Positions 1-8,378 of a stretch of 64,000 bases of DNA are shown piece after piece. The DNA is from Sulfurisoma sp963709555. GTDB taxonomy: Bacteria; Pseudomonadota; Gammaproteobacteria; Burkholderiales; Rhodocyclaceae. A model generated the notes under the pieces. That model was not told where the DNA came from and did no database searches. It saw only the letters and a program-made list of their open reading frames with translations. Position 1 is the stretch's first letter; every line of letters begins with the position of its first letter. The DNA lies in assembly GCA_963709555.1 (NCBI GenBank), contig CAVPWR010000008.1, positions 62,001 to 126,000 of the forward strand, read 5' to 3'. A program made the translations under genes and the position numbers.

Positions 1-591
1 CAGGTTCGCATCCACGGACGCGGTGGGCAAGGGGTGGTGACGGCAGCCGAAATGCTGTCGGTGGCCGCCTTCGACGAGGGCCGCCATGCGCAAGCCTTTC
101 CCAGTTTTGGCTCCGAGCGCATGGGCGCGCCGGTGGTGGCCTTCTGTCGCATCGACGACAAGGAAATCCGACTGCGCGAGCCCATCATGGAGCCCGACGC
201 GATCATCATCCAGGACCCGACCCTGCTGCACCAGGTCGATGTCTTCGCCGGCCTCAAGCAGGATGGCCTGATTCTGATCAATACCAGCAAGACCTTCGAC
301 CAGCTCGGGCTCGGCGACTTCGTCCGTAACTGGCCGCGCGAACGCCTATGCACCGTGCCGGCGATGGAACTGGCGCTGAAGCATGTCGGCCGCCCCGTTC
401 CCAACGTGCCGCTGCTTGGCGGCTTCGCGGCGGCGGCGGGGGTACTGCAGCTCGAGTCGGTGATCAAGGCGATCAACGAGCGTTTCTCCGGCAAGGTGGC
501 TGATGGCAACGTCGCCGCGGCGCGCGAAGCCTACGCCATCGTCAAGGCCGAGATGGCGGAGGCAGGCAGAAAGGAAACCGAGCATGCTTAA
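1..591 (+). CDS. 2-oxoacid:acceptor oxidoreductase, gamma subunit (5' truncated)
   Basis: The gene is cut by the left edge; the frame is open from base 1. It begins with GRGGQGVVTAAEMLS, the glycine-rich signature of the gamma domain of pyruvate/2-oxoacid:ferredoxin oxidoreductases, and continues through FGSERMGAPVVAFCRI, also typical. The gamma subunit packs with the alpha and beta subunits of the cytoplasmic thiamine-diphosphate enzyme that oxidatively decarboxylates a 2-oxoacid to an acyl-CoA. Only a few N-terminal residues appear to be missing. Its stop overlaps the ATG of the alpha gene (584), implying coupled translation. The substrate (pyruvate, 2-oxoglutarate, phenylglyoxylate or another) cannot be read from the sequence. 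Confidence 0.9.
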   Translation, partial: QVRIHGRGGQGVVTAAEMLSVAAFDEGRHAQAFPSFGSERMGAPVVAFCRIDDKEIRLREPIMEPDAIIIQDPTLLHQVDVFAGLKQDGLILINTSKTFDQLGLGDFVRNWPRERLCTVPAMELALKHVGRPVPNVPLLGGFAAAAGVLQLESVIKAINERFSGKVADGNVAAAREAYAIVKAEMAEAGRKETEHA

Positions 592-1849
592 GCAAATGGA
601 AGGCAGCCGGGCCGTGGCCGAAGCCGTGGCCCTGTGCCGGCCCGAGGTGATCTGCGCCTACCCGATTTCGCCGCAGACCCATATCGTCGAGGCGCTGGGC
701 GAGATGGTGAAGGACGGACTTGCTCGCGCCCTGCGAATTCATCAACGTCGAGTCCGAATTCGCCGCGATGTCGGTTGCCATCGGCGCCTCGGCCGCCGGC
801 GCCCGCAGCCTACACCGCGACGGCTTCGCAGGGCCTGCTCTACATGGTCGAAGCCGGTCTACAACGCTTCCGGCCTGGGCCTGCCCATCGTCATGACGGT
901 TGCCAACCGCGCCATCGGCGCGCCGATCAACATCTGGAACGACCACTCCGATGCCCTGTCGCAGCGCGACTCGGGCTGGATCCAGCTGTTCGCCGAAACC
1001 AACCAGGAGGCGCTCGACCTGCATATCCAGGCCTTCAAGCTGGCGGAAGAGCTTTCGCTGCCGATCATGGTTTGCATGGACGGCTTCATCCTCACCCATG
1101 CCTACGAACGGGTGGATATGCCAACCCAGGCGCAAGTCGATGCCTACCTGCCCAGCTACGAGCCGCGCCAGGTGCTCGACCCGAAGGAACCGGTTTCGAT
1201 CGGTGCCATGGTCGGCCCCGAGGCTTTCATGGAAGTGCGTTATCTCGCCCACGCCCGGCAGATGCAGGCGCTCGAGCGCATTCCGCAATTGGCGCAGGAG
1301 TTTGCGACGGTGTTCGGCCGCGACAGCGGCGGCCTGATCCACACCTATCGCGCCGAGGATGCCGAGACCATCGTCATCGCCATGGGCTCGGTGCTGGGCA
1401 CGATCAAGGATACGGTCGATGCCATGCGCCTACCGGAAAATGGCGGCCACAAGATCGGCGTGCTCGGCATCACCAGCTTCCGCCCGTTTCCGCATGTTGC
1501 CGTGGCCGCGGCGCTGAAGCACTGCCAGCGCTTCGTCGTGCTGGAAAAGAGCCTTGCCGTGGGTGGCGGCGGCATCGTTGCCACCGATGTGCGCATGGCC
1601 GTCACCGGCATGGGGCTGAAGGGCCATACGGTCATCGCCGGCCTCGGCGGCCGCGCCATTACCGTGAAGTCGCTGACCGCGCTGTTCGAGAAGGCGTGCC
1701 GCGGCGACCTGGAGTTGATGACCTTCCTCGATCTCGACTGGAACGCGGTCAACAAGCAACTCGAACGCGAAAAGTCGCACCGCCGCACCGGGCCGGTCGC
1801 CGAAGCGCTGCTGCGCGACGTCGGCGTCGTCGCCTCGCGCAACTACTGA
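584..1849 (+). CDS. 2-oxoacid:acceptor oxidoreductase, alpha subunit (PorA-like), three frame breaks
   Basis: Similar to PorA-type alpha subunits: the N-terminus MLKQMEGSRAVAEAVA, then AYPISPQTHIVEALGEM, then NASGLGLPIVMTVANRAIG and NIWNDHSDALSQRD form the thiamine-diphosphate pyrimidine-binding domain; the C-terminal half carries the transketolase C-like domain. Between about 725 and 857 the reading frame shifts three times, each equivalent to one extra base (near 729, 809 and 855). The conserved sequence continues across the breaks as CEFINVESEFAAMSVAIGA, then AYTATASQGLLYMVEA, then VYNASG. The three shifts add up to three bases and restore the frame. The reading is a conserved gene with sequence errors; an authentic pseudogene is the alternative. 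Start ATG 584 overlaps the gamma stop. Confidence 0.85.
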   Translation: MLKQMEGSRAVAEAVALCRPEVICAYPISPQTHIVEALGEMVKDGLARALRIHQRRVRIRRDVGCHRRLGRRRPQPTPRRLRRACSTWSKPVYNASGLGLPIVMTVANRAIGAPINIWNDHSDALSQRDSGWIQLFAETNQEALDLHIQAFKLAEELSLPIMVCMDGFILTHAYERVDMPTQAQVDAYLPSYEPRQVLDPKEPVSIGAMVGPEAFMEVRYLAHARQMQALERIPQLAQEFATVFGRDSGGLIHTYRAEDAETIVIAMGSVLGTIKDTVDAMRLPENGGHKIGVLGITSFRPFPHVAVAAALKHCQRFVVLEKSLAVGGGGIVATDVRMAVTGMGLKGHTVIAGLGGRAITVKSLTALFEKACRGDLELMTFLDLDWNAVNKQLEREKSHRRTGPVAEALLRDVGVVASRNY

Positions 1850-1862
1850 ACGGGAGACAAAT

Positions 1863-1940
1863 ATGGCCCCCACGCTCACTTCTTTCGCTGCCCCCACGGG
1901 GGGCGCCGCCCCCCTCGGGGCGGCCCTTCGGGAGTCGTAG
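1863..1940 (+). CDS. 25-aa mini-ORF carried by intra-operonic repeat, copy 1
   Basis: After the alpha-subunit stop comes GGGAG (1852-1856), a 6-base spacer and ATG 1863. The frame reads MAPTLTSFAAPTGG and on to LRES, with TAG at 1938-1940, two bases before the beta-subunit ATG (1943). The sequence is the same repeat found at 7295-7375, where it again forms an intact ORF with its own ribosome-binding site ending at the next gene start. The repeat also supplies CGGGAG just upstream of the beta start. It may be a coupling leader peptide, or a repeat whose frame is kept open only to keep ribosomes moving through the operon. No function is known to me. Confidence 0.35.
   Translation: MAPTLTSFAAPTGGAAPLGAALRES
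1865..1934. repeat. Intergenic repeat, copy 1 (minus orientation)
   Basis: About 70 bp matching copies near 7304-7374 and 25803-25872. Its reverse complement contains GAAGGGCCGCCCCGAGGG, a GC-rich palindromic centre and GAAGTGAGCGTGGGGGC. It lies between the alpha and beta genes of one operon. The element has no transposase and looks like a REP-like dispersed sequence. Confidence 0.75.
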
Positions 1941-1942
1941 TC

Positions 1943-2948
1943 ATGTCCTTCCAACCCGTCAAGTTCTACCAGACCGGCACCTTTACCGTCGGCAACCGCC
2001 TGCTGCCGCCAGAAGAGCGCAGCGTCCAGGCCAGCAGCAAGCGCTTCAACTCCATCAACTCCGGCCACCGCGCCTGCCAGGGCTGCGGCGAGGCACTGGG
2101 TGCGCGCTACGCCATCGACGCCGCGATGGAGGCGACCGACGGACAACTGATAGCCGCCAACGCCACCGGCTGCCTCGAGGTGTTTTCGACGCCCTATCCC
2201 GAGACCTCGTGGCAAATTCCGTGGATCCACTCGCTGTTCGGCAACACGGCGGCGGTCGCGACCGGTATCGCCGCGGCGCTCAAGGTCAAGGGCAAGCATG
2301 ACGTGCGCGTCGTTGCCCAGGGCGGCGACGGCGGCACCACCGACATCGGCTTCGGCTGCCTCTCCGGCATGTTCGAGCGCAACGACGACGTGCTCTACAT
2401 CTGCTACGACAACGGCGGCTACATGAACACGGGGGTGCAGCGTTCCATCGGCCACGCCGGCGGCGGCGCGCACCTCGACCACGCCGGCGGTCGGTCACGA
2501 TCCCGGCAACGTCTTCGGCCAGGGCAAGTTCCTGCCGGCCATCGCGCTGGCCCACGACATTCCCTACGTCGCCACTGCCACGGTGGCCGACCTGCGCGAC
2601 CTCGAAGCCAAGGTGCGGCGGGCCATGGAAATCCGCGGCGCCCGCTACATCCACATCCTCGTCCCCTGTCCGCTGGGCTGGGGCACGGCCTCGCACGACA
2701 CCATCCGCATGGCGCGGCTGGCCAAGGAAACCGGCATCTTCCCGGTGTTCGAGGCGGAGCATGGCGAAATAAAGTCGGTGCTGGCGATACGCCGCCCACT
2801 CCCCGTCGAGGACTATCTGAAGCCGCAGAAGCGCTACGCCCATCTCTTCGGCAAGACGCCCGCAGTCGAAACGATCGCGCACATCCAGGAACTGGCAGAC
2901 CGGAACATCCGCAAGTACAAGCTGCAGGCCCGAAAAGAAGGTCACTGA
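1943..2948 (+). CDS. 2-oxoacid:acceptor oxidoreductase, beta subunit (PorB-like), one frame break
   Basis: The first part contains CQGCGEALGARYAIDAAM and NATGCLEVFSTPYPETSW, cysteines that ligate a [4Fe-4S] cluster in PorB proteins. VVAQGGDGGTTDIGFG and the following NDDVLYICYDNGGYMNTG form the Mg-thiamine-diphosphate site (GDG...N). Near 2466 the frame shifts by one base; the protein continues as RTSTTPAVGHDPGNVFGQGK to ...LQARKEGH. Start ATG 1943 follows the repeat-derived GGGAG. The enzyme would pass low-potential electrons to the downstream flavoprotein. The frame break is most simply a sequencing indel in a run of GGC triplets. Confidence 0.85.
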
Positions 2949-2949
2949 A

Positions 2950-4572
2950 ATGGACAAGCCCTTCGCCATCACCCTCAATCCCGGTTCCTCGCTGGCCAAC
3001 CTCACCGGCTCGTGGCGCACCTTCCGCCCCGAGTATGTCGACCGGCTGCCGCCATGCAACGCCGCCTGTCCTGCCGGCGAGAACATCCAAGGCTGGCTGT
3101 TCCACGCCGAGAGCGGCGACTATGAAAAGGCCTGGCGCGCGCTGGTCGCGAACAATCCGCTGCCCGCCATCATGGGCCGCGTCTGCTACCACCCCTGCGA
3201 GGGTGGCTGCAACCGCCAGGAGGTGGATTCCGCCGTCGGCATCAACTCGGTCGAGCGCTTCCTCGGCGACGAGGCGATCAAGCGCGGCTGGAAATTCGAT
3301 GCGCCCGCCGCGGCCACCGGCAAGCGCGTGCTGGTCGTCGGCTCCGGCCCGGCCGGCCTCTCCGCCGCCTACCAGCTGACGCGCATGGGCCACAAGGCGG
3401 TGATCTACGAAGCCGGTCCGCTCGCGGGTGGCATGATGCGCTTCGGCATTCCCAAGTACCGCCTGCCGCGCGAGGTGCTCGATGCCGAAATCAAGCGCCT
3501 GCTCGACTTCGGCGTCGAAATCCAGCTGCAAACCAAGGTCAGCAACGTGCTCGAGGCGATGCAGGACGGCTTCGACGCGGTCTTCCTCGGCGTCGGCGCC
3601 CACATCGCCAAGCGTGCCTACATTCCGGCCGGAGACGCCAACAAGGTGCTCGATGCCGTCGCGGTGCTGCGCGGCATGGAGGGCGAAGACACGCCGATGC
3701 TCGGCCGCAAGGTCGTGGTTTACGGCGGCGGCAACACCGCCATCGACGTGGCGCGTACCGCCAAGCGCCTCGGTGCCGAAGAGGCGATCATTGTTTACCG
3801 CCGCACCCGCGACAAAATGCCGGCACACGATTTCGAGGTCGAGGAGGCGCTGCAGGAAGGCATCTCCATCAAGTGGCTGTCGACCATCAAGGAAGCCGGC
3901 GAGTCCGACATCATGGTCGAGAAGATGGCGCTCGACGAAAAGGGCTTCCCGCAGCCGACCGGCGAGTTCGAGCGCATCGAGGCCGATTCGGTGGTGCTGG
4001 CGCTGGGCCAGGACGCCGACCTCTCGCTGCTCGAGAACGTGCCCGGCCTGGTCGTGGACAAGGGCCTGATCCAGGTCGATGCCGGCATGATGACCGGCCA
4101 CCCCGGCGTCTTCGCCGGCGGCGACATGGCCGGCAACGAGCGCACCGTCACGGTGGCGGTCGGCCACGGCAAGAAGGCCGCTCGCGCCATCGACGCCTGG
4201 CTGCGCGGCGAAAAATATGCGCCCCCGCCCAAGCACGAGCTCGCCACCTTCGAGCGCATGAACCCCTGGTACTACTCCGATGCGCCGAAGACCGTGCGGC
4301 CGGTGCTCGACATCATCCGCCGCCAGTCAACGTTCGAGGAAGTGCTCGGCGGGCTCGACGAAACCAACGCGCTGTTCGAGGCGCGCCGCTGCATGTCCTG
4401 CGGCAACTGCTTCGAGTGCGACAACTGCTACGGCGTCTGCCCCGACAACGCCGTGATCAAGCTCGGCCCGGGCAAGCGCTTCAAGTTCAACTTCGACTAC
4501 TGCAAGGGCTGCGGCGTCTGTGCCACCGAGTGCCCCTGCGGCGCGATCAGGATGGTGCCGGAGGAGAACTGA
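2950..4572 (+). CDS. NAD(P)H-linked FAD/Fe-S electron-transfer subunit of the 2-oxoacid oxidoreductase
   Basis: 540 aa, one base after the beta stop. Domains in order: an N-terminal glutamate-synthase-small-chain-type Fe-S region (CNAAC at 36-40; C79, C83, C87 in CYHPCEGGC); FAD-binding GSGPAGLSAAYQL near 131; NAD(P)-binding GGGNTAIDVARTAKRLG near 260; and a C-terminal two-cluster ferredoxin domain (CMSCGNCFECDNCYGVCP and CKGCGVCATECPCGA). This is the architecture expected for the subunit that links the oxidoreductase to NAD(P), as in the five-subunit phenylglyoxylate:NAD+ oxidoreductase, but with the ferredoxin-like delta subunit fused to the flavoprotein. Substrate assignment is inference. 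It appears to be the last gene of the operon. Confidence 0.85.
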   Translation: MDKPFAITLNPGSSLANLTGSWRTFRPEYVDRLPPCNAACPAGENIQGWLFHAESGDYEKAWRALVANNPLPAIMGRVCYHPCEGGCNRQEVDSAVGINSVERFLGDEAIKRGWKFDAPAAATGKRVLVVGSGPAGLSAAYQLTRMGHKAVIYEAGPLAGGMMRFGIPKYRLPREVLDAEIKRLLDFGVEIQLQTKVSNVLEAMQDGFDAVFLGVGAHIAKRAYIPAGDANKVLDAVAVLRGMEGEDTPMLGRKVVVYGGGNTAIDVARTAKRLGAEEAIIVYRRTRDKMPAHDFEVEEALQEGISIKWLSTIKEAGESDIMVEKMALDEKGFPQPTGEFERIEADSVVLALGQDADLSLLENVPGLVVDKGLIQVDAGMMTGHPGVFAGGDMAGNERTVTVAVGHGKKAARAIDAWLRGEKYAPPPKHELATFERMNPWYYSDAPKTVRPVLDIIRRQSTFEEVLGGLDETNALFEARRCMSCGNCFECDNCYGVCPDNAVIKLGPGKRFKFNFDYCKGCGVCATECPCGAIRMVPEEN

Positions 4573-4664
4573 CGCCGTTCCGCCCGGGCGCCCCCGCGGA
4601 ACGCGCCCTTGGTGGCCCGGCCGAAGCCGTTTGAGAAGTCGGCGCTGGCGGGACGGTGGCGTGA

Positions 4665-5883
4665 TCAGCGGTAGAGCCGGAAGGCCGCGCTCTCGGCCAT
4701 CCATGCGGCCTCGTCGGGCTGCGTCAAACTCATCGAGGTCGGCCGGCATCGCGGCCGGGTCGTCAACCCACTGGCGCAGCAGTTCGCTGCCGTTGATGAG
4801 GTCGATGGCAAGGCGGTCGCGTTCGTATTCGTAGGGGAAGTCGCGCCACAGCGGGTAGTCGGGACGCAGCCGGCGCAGCGCCTTGAAGGCGAGCGCCATC
4901 AGCCGCCAGGGGCGGAAGGCGGCGTGATCGTAATGGGCCGGGTCCTCGACGTGGATCTGCAGGCCCTGGCACAACTGGCCGGCGTGCTTGTGGAAGGTCG
5001 GCTCGAACCAGCAGGGGCGCAGCCTGCAGCCGGCCAGCCAGTGCGGCGCCGACTGCGCCAAGGATTGCATTTCCTCGAGCAGCGCTGGCGCATCGATGTC
5101 GGGCGCGCCGAAGAGTTCCAGCGGCCGCGTGGTGCCGCGTCCCTCGGACAGCGTCGTCCCCTCGAGCATCACCGTGCCGGCGTAGCAGCGCGCCATCGAG
5201 AGGTTGGGCGCGTTCGGGCTGGGGTTGATCCAGCTGCGCTCGTTGAGTGGCCAGCCGTGGCCGGGTGCCGCGTCCGGCTGCCAGCCCTCCATCGCGATCA
5301 CCTCGCACTCGACGTCGAGTTTGAGCGTGGCGACGAACCAGCGCGCCATTTCGCCCAGCGTCAGCCCGTGCCGCATCGGCATCGGCCCGGCGCCGACGAA
5401 GCTTTCCCAGCCGGAGCGCAACGTCAGGCCCTCGACGGGACGGCCCGCCGGGTTCGGCCGGTCCAGCACCCACACCGCCTTGCCGCGCCGCGCCGCGGCC
5501 TCGAGCACGTAGCGCAGCGTGGTGACGAAGGTGTAGATGCGGCAGCCGAGATCCTGCAGGTCGACCAGCAGCACGTCGAAGCTGTCCATCATGACATCGG
5601 TCGGCCGCCGCACTTCGCCGTAGAGGCTGAACACCGGGATGCCGTGCGCCGGATCGAGGTAGTCGGGCGATTCCATCATGTTGTCCTGTTTGTCGCCGCG
5701 CAGGCCGTGCTGCGGGCCGAAGGCTGCCGTCAACTGGATGTCGGGCAGCGCGGCGAGCGCGTCGATGGCATGGACCAGGTCGCGCGTCGTCGAGGCCGGG
5801 TGGGCGAGCAGCGCTACGCGGCGGCCGGCGAGCGGGCGGCGCAGCGCGGCGTCCTCGAGGAAACGGTCGAGACCGAACTTCAT
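4665..5883 (-). CDS. DUF1343 family protein (NamZ-type exo-muramidase candidate), frame break near the 3' end
   Basis: Starts at ATG 5883 (MKFGLDRFLEDAALRRP). Family features include LLAHPASTTRDLVHAID, AFGPQHGLRGDKQDNM, a central VLLVDLQDLGCRIYTFV and LDRPNPAGRPVEG; DUF1343 contains the Bacillus exo-beta-N-acetylmuramidase NamZ. Those family members cleave muropeptide sugars, so a role in cell-wall recycling is plausible. Near 4722 a run of three C probably holds one extra base: removing it gives an ending EAAWMAESAAFRLYR with TGA at 4665-4667, whereas the raw frame runs on past it. No signal peptide is evident. The start codon overlaps the stop of the upstream gene (ATGA). Confidence 0.8.
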
Positions 5884-6452
5884 GCGGTGTTGTTCCTTTC
5901 GATGGTCAGCGCGAAGGCGGCCGGGTGATGAAAGTCGGGTTTGCCCGGGGCGTGGGCGAGGGCCCAGTAGCCGGTGCGACCGTCGCGCGTCTCGAGGACG
6001 GCCGAAATTCCGAGTCGCCATGCATCGCAGGCCGGCAGCGCGAGCGCCGGCAGCGCGACGTCGAGGTGCAGCGCGTCGCCGTCGCGCCGTACCGACGGCA
6101 TCGGCGCGGGGAAGTCGATCTGCGGCTGCGCCGCGGCACGCTCGCGGTAGCCTGTGAAAGTGTAGGCGGCCCACTGGCCCGAGGGTGAGAAGTTGAACTC
6201 GCGGTAGTCGTTCCCGTCGGCGGCAGCGACGAACAGCTCGCAGCAGGTGGTGGACCAGAGGGAGTCGTTCGGGGCCGGGTGCTTGCGCGTCGGCAGGCGT
6301 AGTTCGTCGATGGCGCCGCGGATCGCGTAGGTGACGGCGAGGCCGCCGTCCGCCCCGTGCGTCAGCGTTGCTGCCACGCTTTGCCGCAAGCCTGCCGGAT
6401 TGTCCGGGTGAGCGACGAGCCGGACTGCGGCGACAGACGGCGCAGTTACCAC
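5880..6452 (-). CDS. DOMON-like domain protein
   Basis: About 190 aa from GTG 6452 (VVTAPSVAAVRLVAHPDNP). The segment LWSTTCCELFVAAADGNDYREFNFSPSGQWAAYTF is characteristic of DOMON-like/carbohydrate-binding family 9-like beta-sandwich proteins. No enzymatic residues are recognised; the likely role is ligand or sugar binding, unproven. The start was chosen because it lies just inside the end of the upstream FAH-family gene (stop at 6457), giving a short overlap; the frame is open further upstream but would then overlap that gene heavily. Its TGA overlaps the ATG of the DUF1343 gene, so the two are probably co-translated. Confidence 0.7.
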   Translation of the reverse strand: MVTAPSVAAVRLVAHPDNPAGLRQSVAATLTHGADGGLAVTYAIRGAIDELRLPTRKHPAPNDSLWSTTCCELFVAAADGNDYREFNFSPSGQWAAYTFTGYRERAAAQPQIDFPAPMPSVRRDGDALHLDVALPALALPACDAWRLGISAVLETRDGRTGYWALAHAPGKPDFHHPAAFALTIERNNTA

Positions 6453-6456
6453 GGCG

Positions 6457-7298
6457 TCAGGCGGCCCGTACCGTTTGCCGCTGCTCGCCCAGGCCCGCGA
6501 CGCCGAGGCGCAGCGTGTCGCCGGCGCCGAGAAAACGCTGCGGCTTTCGTCCCATGCCGACGCCCGGCGGGGTGCCGGTGGCGATGACATCGCCGGGCAG
6601 CAGCGTCATGAAGCGCGAGAGGTAGCTGACGATCTCGCGGCAGCCGAAGATCATGGTGGCGGTGCTGCCGTTCTGAACGCGCTCGCCGTTGAGTTCCAGC
6701 CACAGTTCGAGGTTCTGCGGATCGGGTACTTCGTCCTTCGTGACAAGCCAGGGCCCGATCGGCCCGAAGGTGTCGCAGCCCTTGCCCTTGTCCCACTGGC
6801 CGCCGCGCTCGAGCTGGTAGGCCCGCTCGGAGACGTCATTGATGACGCAGTAGCCGGCGACGTAGTCGAGTGCCCGGGCCTCGCTGACATGGCGGGCCTC
6901 GCGGCCGATGACAATGCCGAGCTCCACTTCCCAGTCGGTCTTGACGAGCCCGGCGGCAGCAGGATCGGGTCGTGCGGCCCGTTGATACAGGTGGTCGCCT
7001 TCATGAAGACGATGGGTTCGGTCGGGATCGGCATGCCGGCCTCGATGGCGTGGTCGCGGTAGTTGAGGCCGATGCCGACGAATTTGGAGATGCCGGTGAA
7101 GGGCACGCCGAGCCGGGGGTTGCCGCGCACGCGAGGCAAGGTCTGCGGGTCGATCGCTGCGAGGCGCTGCAACCCGGCCGGCGAAATCTCGTTCCAGCCG
7201 ATGGTGGCGCAATGGGTGGAGAGATCGCGCAGACCGCCGTCGGCGTCGATGAGGCCGGGCTTTTCCTTGCCGCGCGAACCGTAGCGGACCAGTTTCAT
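6457..7298 (-). CDS. Fumarylacetoacetate hydrolase (FAH) family protein, frame break
   Basis: Start ATG 7298 (MKLVRYGSRGKEKPGLID). FAH-fold signatures: KFVGIGLNYRDHAIEAGMP, KTDWEVELGIVIG (acidic metal ligands), YCVINDVSERAYQ, GDVIATGTPPGVGMG. Such enzymes are Mg-dependent hydrolases, decarboxylases or isomerases acting on 2-oxo- or 1,3-dicarbonyl compounds, for example in aromatic degradation; the substrate is unknown here. Near 6946 one base seems to be missing (expected PPGS-VKTDWEV), splitting the gene into two frames. The start codon overlaps the stop of a repeat-borne mini-ORF, and GGGAGG from that repeat is its ribosome-binding site. Confidence 0.8.
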
Positions 7299-7375
7299 GA
7301 TGCCTCCCGAAGGGCCGTCCCGAGGGAGGTCGAGCCCCCTATGGGGGCAGCGAACGAAGTGAGCGTGGGGGGCAT
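7295..7375 (-). CDS. 26-aa mini-ORF carried by intra-operonic repeat, copy 2
   Basis: On the minus strand, after the mlaD stop (7386-7388) comes GGGAGAAATTT and ATG 7375. The frame reads MPPTLTSFAAPIGG and on to LREAS, with its TGA overlapping the FAH-family ATG (ATGA at 7298-7295). It is 26 codons plus stop and closely parallels the 25-codon ORF at 1863-1940. Both have a GGGAG ribosome-binding site, the same PTLTSFAAP core, and end at the next start codon. Function unknown; a translational-coupling leader is the natural hypothesis. Confidence 0.35.
   Translation of the reverse strand: MPPTLTSFAAPIGGSTSLGTALREAS
7304..7374. repeat. Intergenic repeat, copy 2 (plus orientation)
   Basis: Same family as 1865-1934 and 25803-25872: CTCCCGAAGGGCC, then CCGAGGG, a palindromic GCCCCC/GGGGGC centre, then CGAACGAAGTGAGCGTGGGG. 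It lies between mlaD and the FAH-family gene in what is otherwise a tight minus-strand gene string. Confidence 0.75.
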
Positions 7376-7385
7376 AAATTTCTCC

Positions 7386-8378
7386 CTACTCGTGTTTCTT
7401 GCGTTTACCGCGCCATACCGCGTCGGGTTGCTCCTCGAGCGTCTCGGCGAGCAGGCGCAGGGCGTCGGCAGCGCGCGCGATTTCCTTGAGCGCCGCGTTG
7501 GTGTGCTGCACCGTCGGTGATTCCTGCCCGGTCAGGCTGCGCACGGCCGCCGCCGCCTTGGCCAATTCGTCGGCGGCGCGCGTGAGGTTCTTCACCGTCT
7601 CCGAATCGCTCGCGGTCAGCGTGGCGACGCGGTCGGCCGCGGTCTCGAGCTTCGCCAGCGCGCCCTGCGCCGCGATCAACGCCTTCTTCGCCTCCTCGAG
7701 CACCGGGCCTCCCTGGGCGTCGAGGCGTGCCGCCAGCGACTCCAGATGCTTCAGGGTCGCCTGCAGGCGCTGCGGCAGCTCCTGCGTGCCTGGCGCCGAC
7801 ATCAGGGTCTTGACAGCGCCGCTGATGGCCGTGACGTCGGTGAGGAACTTCTCCATGGGAAAGGTTTCGAGCCGGGCCTGCAGTTCCTGCACGGCGGTGC
7901 GCACGGTGGGGATCTCGCTGACGTCGGGGTCGAGCGCGACGAAGCGCGCCGGCTTGTCCGGCTGGAAGTCGAGGTCGACGTAGAGCTGGCCGGTGAGCAG
8001 GCTCTGCAGGCGCAGCCGCGCACGCAGGCCGCGCTCGACGAGGCCGCGCACGACGGCACGGTCGCGCAGGTCGACGGGCTCGCCGCCGCGTGCGCGCACC
8101 ACGTTGGGCAGCACCTCGATGGTCACCGGCACGACGAAGCGATTGTCGTGGGCATCGAGGCCGAGCTGGATCTGCTTGACAGTGCCGACCTTGACGCCGA
8201 GGAACATCACCGGCGCGCCGACCTGCAGGCCCTGCGGCGCGCCGTCGAAGTAGAGCATGTGCTCGCGCTTCTCGCCGAACCAGCCGCCGCCCGTGAGCAG
8301 CAGGGTGGTGACGACGGAGAGGGTGATGGCGCCGAGGACGAAGGCGCCGATCAGCGTCGGGTTGGCTTTTCTGCTCAC
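7386..8378 (-). CDS. mlaD: MCE-domain (MlaD-family) substrate-binding protein of a lipid ABC transporter
   Basis: 330 aa from GTG 8378 (VSRKANPTLIGAFVLG). One N-terminal transmembrane anchor (about residues 8-30, GAFVLGAITLSVVTTLLL) is followed by an MCE domain (FDGAPQGLQVGAPVMFLGVKVGTV...) and a long alpha-helical, alanine-rich periplasmic tail (about residues 160-310) predicted to form a helical barrel or coiled coil. In Mla/MCE systems this protein binds phospholipid in the periplasm and links to the MlaE-MlaF complex. Its start overlaps the ATPase stop (GTGA at 8378-8375). It is longer than E. coli MlaD (about 180 aa) because of the helical tail, more like PqiB-type MCE proteins. Confidence 0.85.
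   Translation of the reverse strand: MSRKANPTLIGAFVLGAITLSVVTTLLLTGGGWFGEKREHMLYFDGAPQGLQVGAPVMFLGVKVGTVKQIQLGLDAHDNRFVVPVTIEVLPNVVRARGGEPVDLRDRAVVRGLVERGLRARLRLQSLLTGQLYVDLDFQPDKPARFVALDPDVSEIPTVRTAVQELQARLETFPMEKFLTDVTAISGAVKTLMSAPGTQELPQRLQATLKHLESLAARLDAQGGPVLEEAKKALIAAQGALAKLETAADRVATLTASDSETVKNLTRAADELAKAAAAVRSLTGQESPTVQHTNAALKEIARAADALRLLAETLEEQPDAVWRGKRKKHE

Noticed and set aside
584..1849. Interpretation of the alpha-subunit gene as a true pseudogene
   Set aside because: Three same-direction one-base shifts within 130 bp that restore the frame, in an operon where the other subunits are conserved, fit sequencing error better. Not excluded.
2767..2790. Further match to the dispersed motif (AAAGTCGGTGCTGGCG) in the beta-subunit gene
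   Set aside because: Two mismatches to the consensus and lying within ordinary coding sequence, so it may be chance; not counted.
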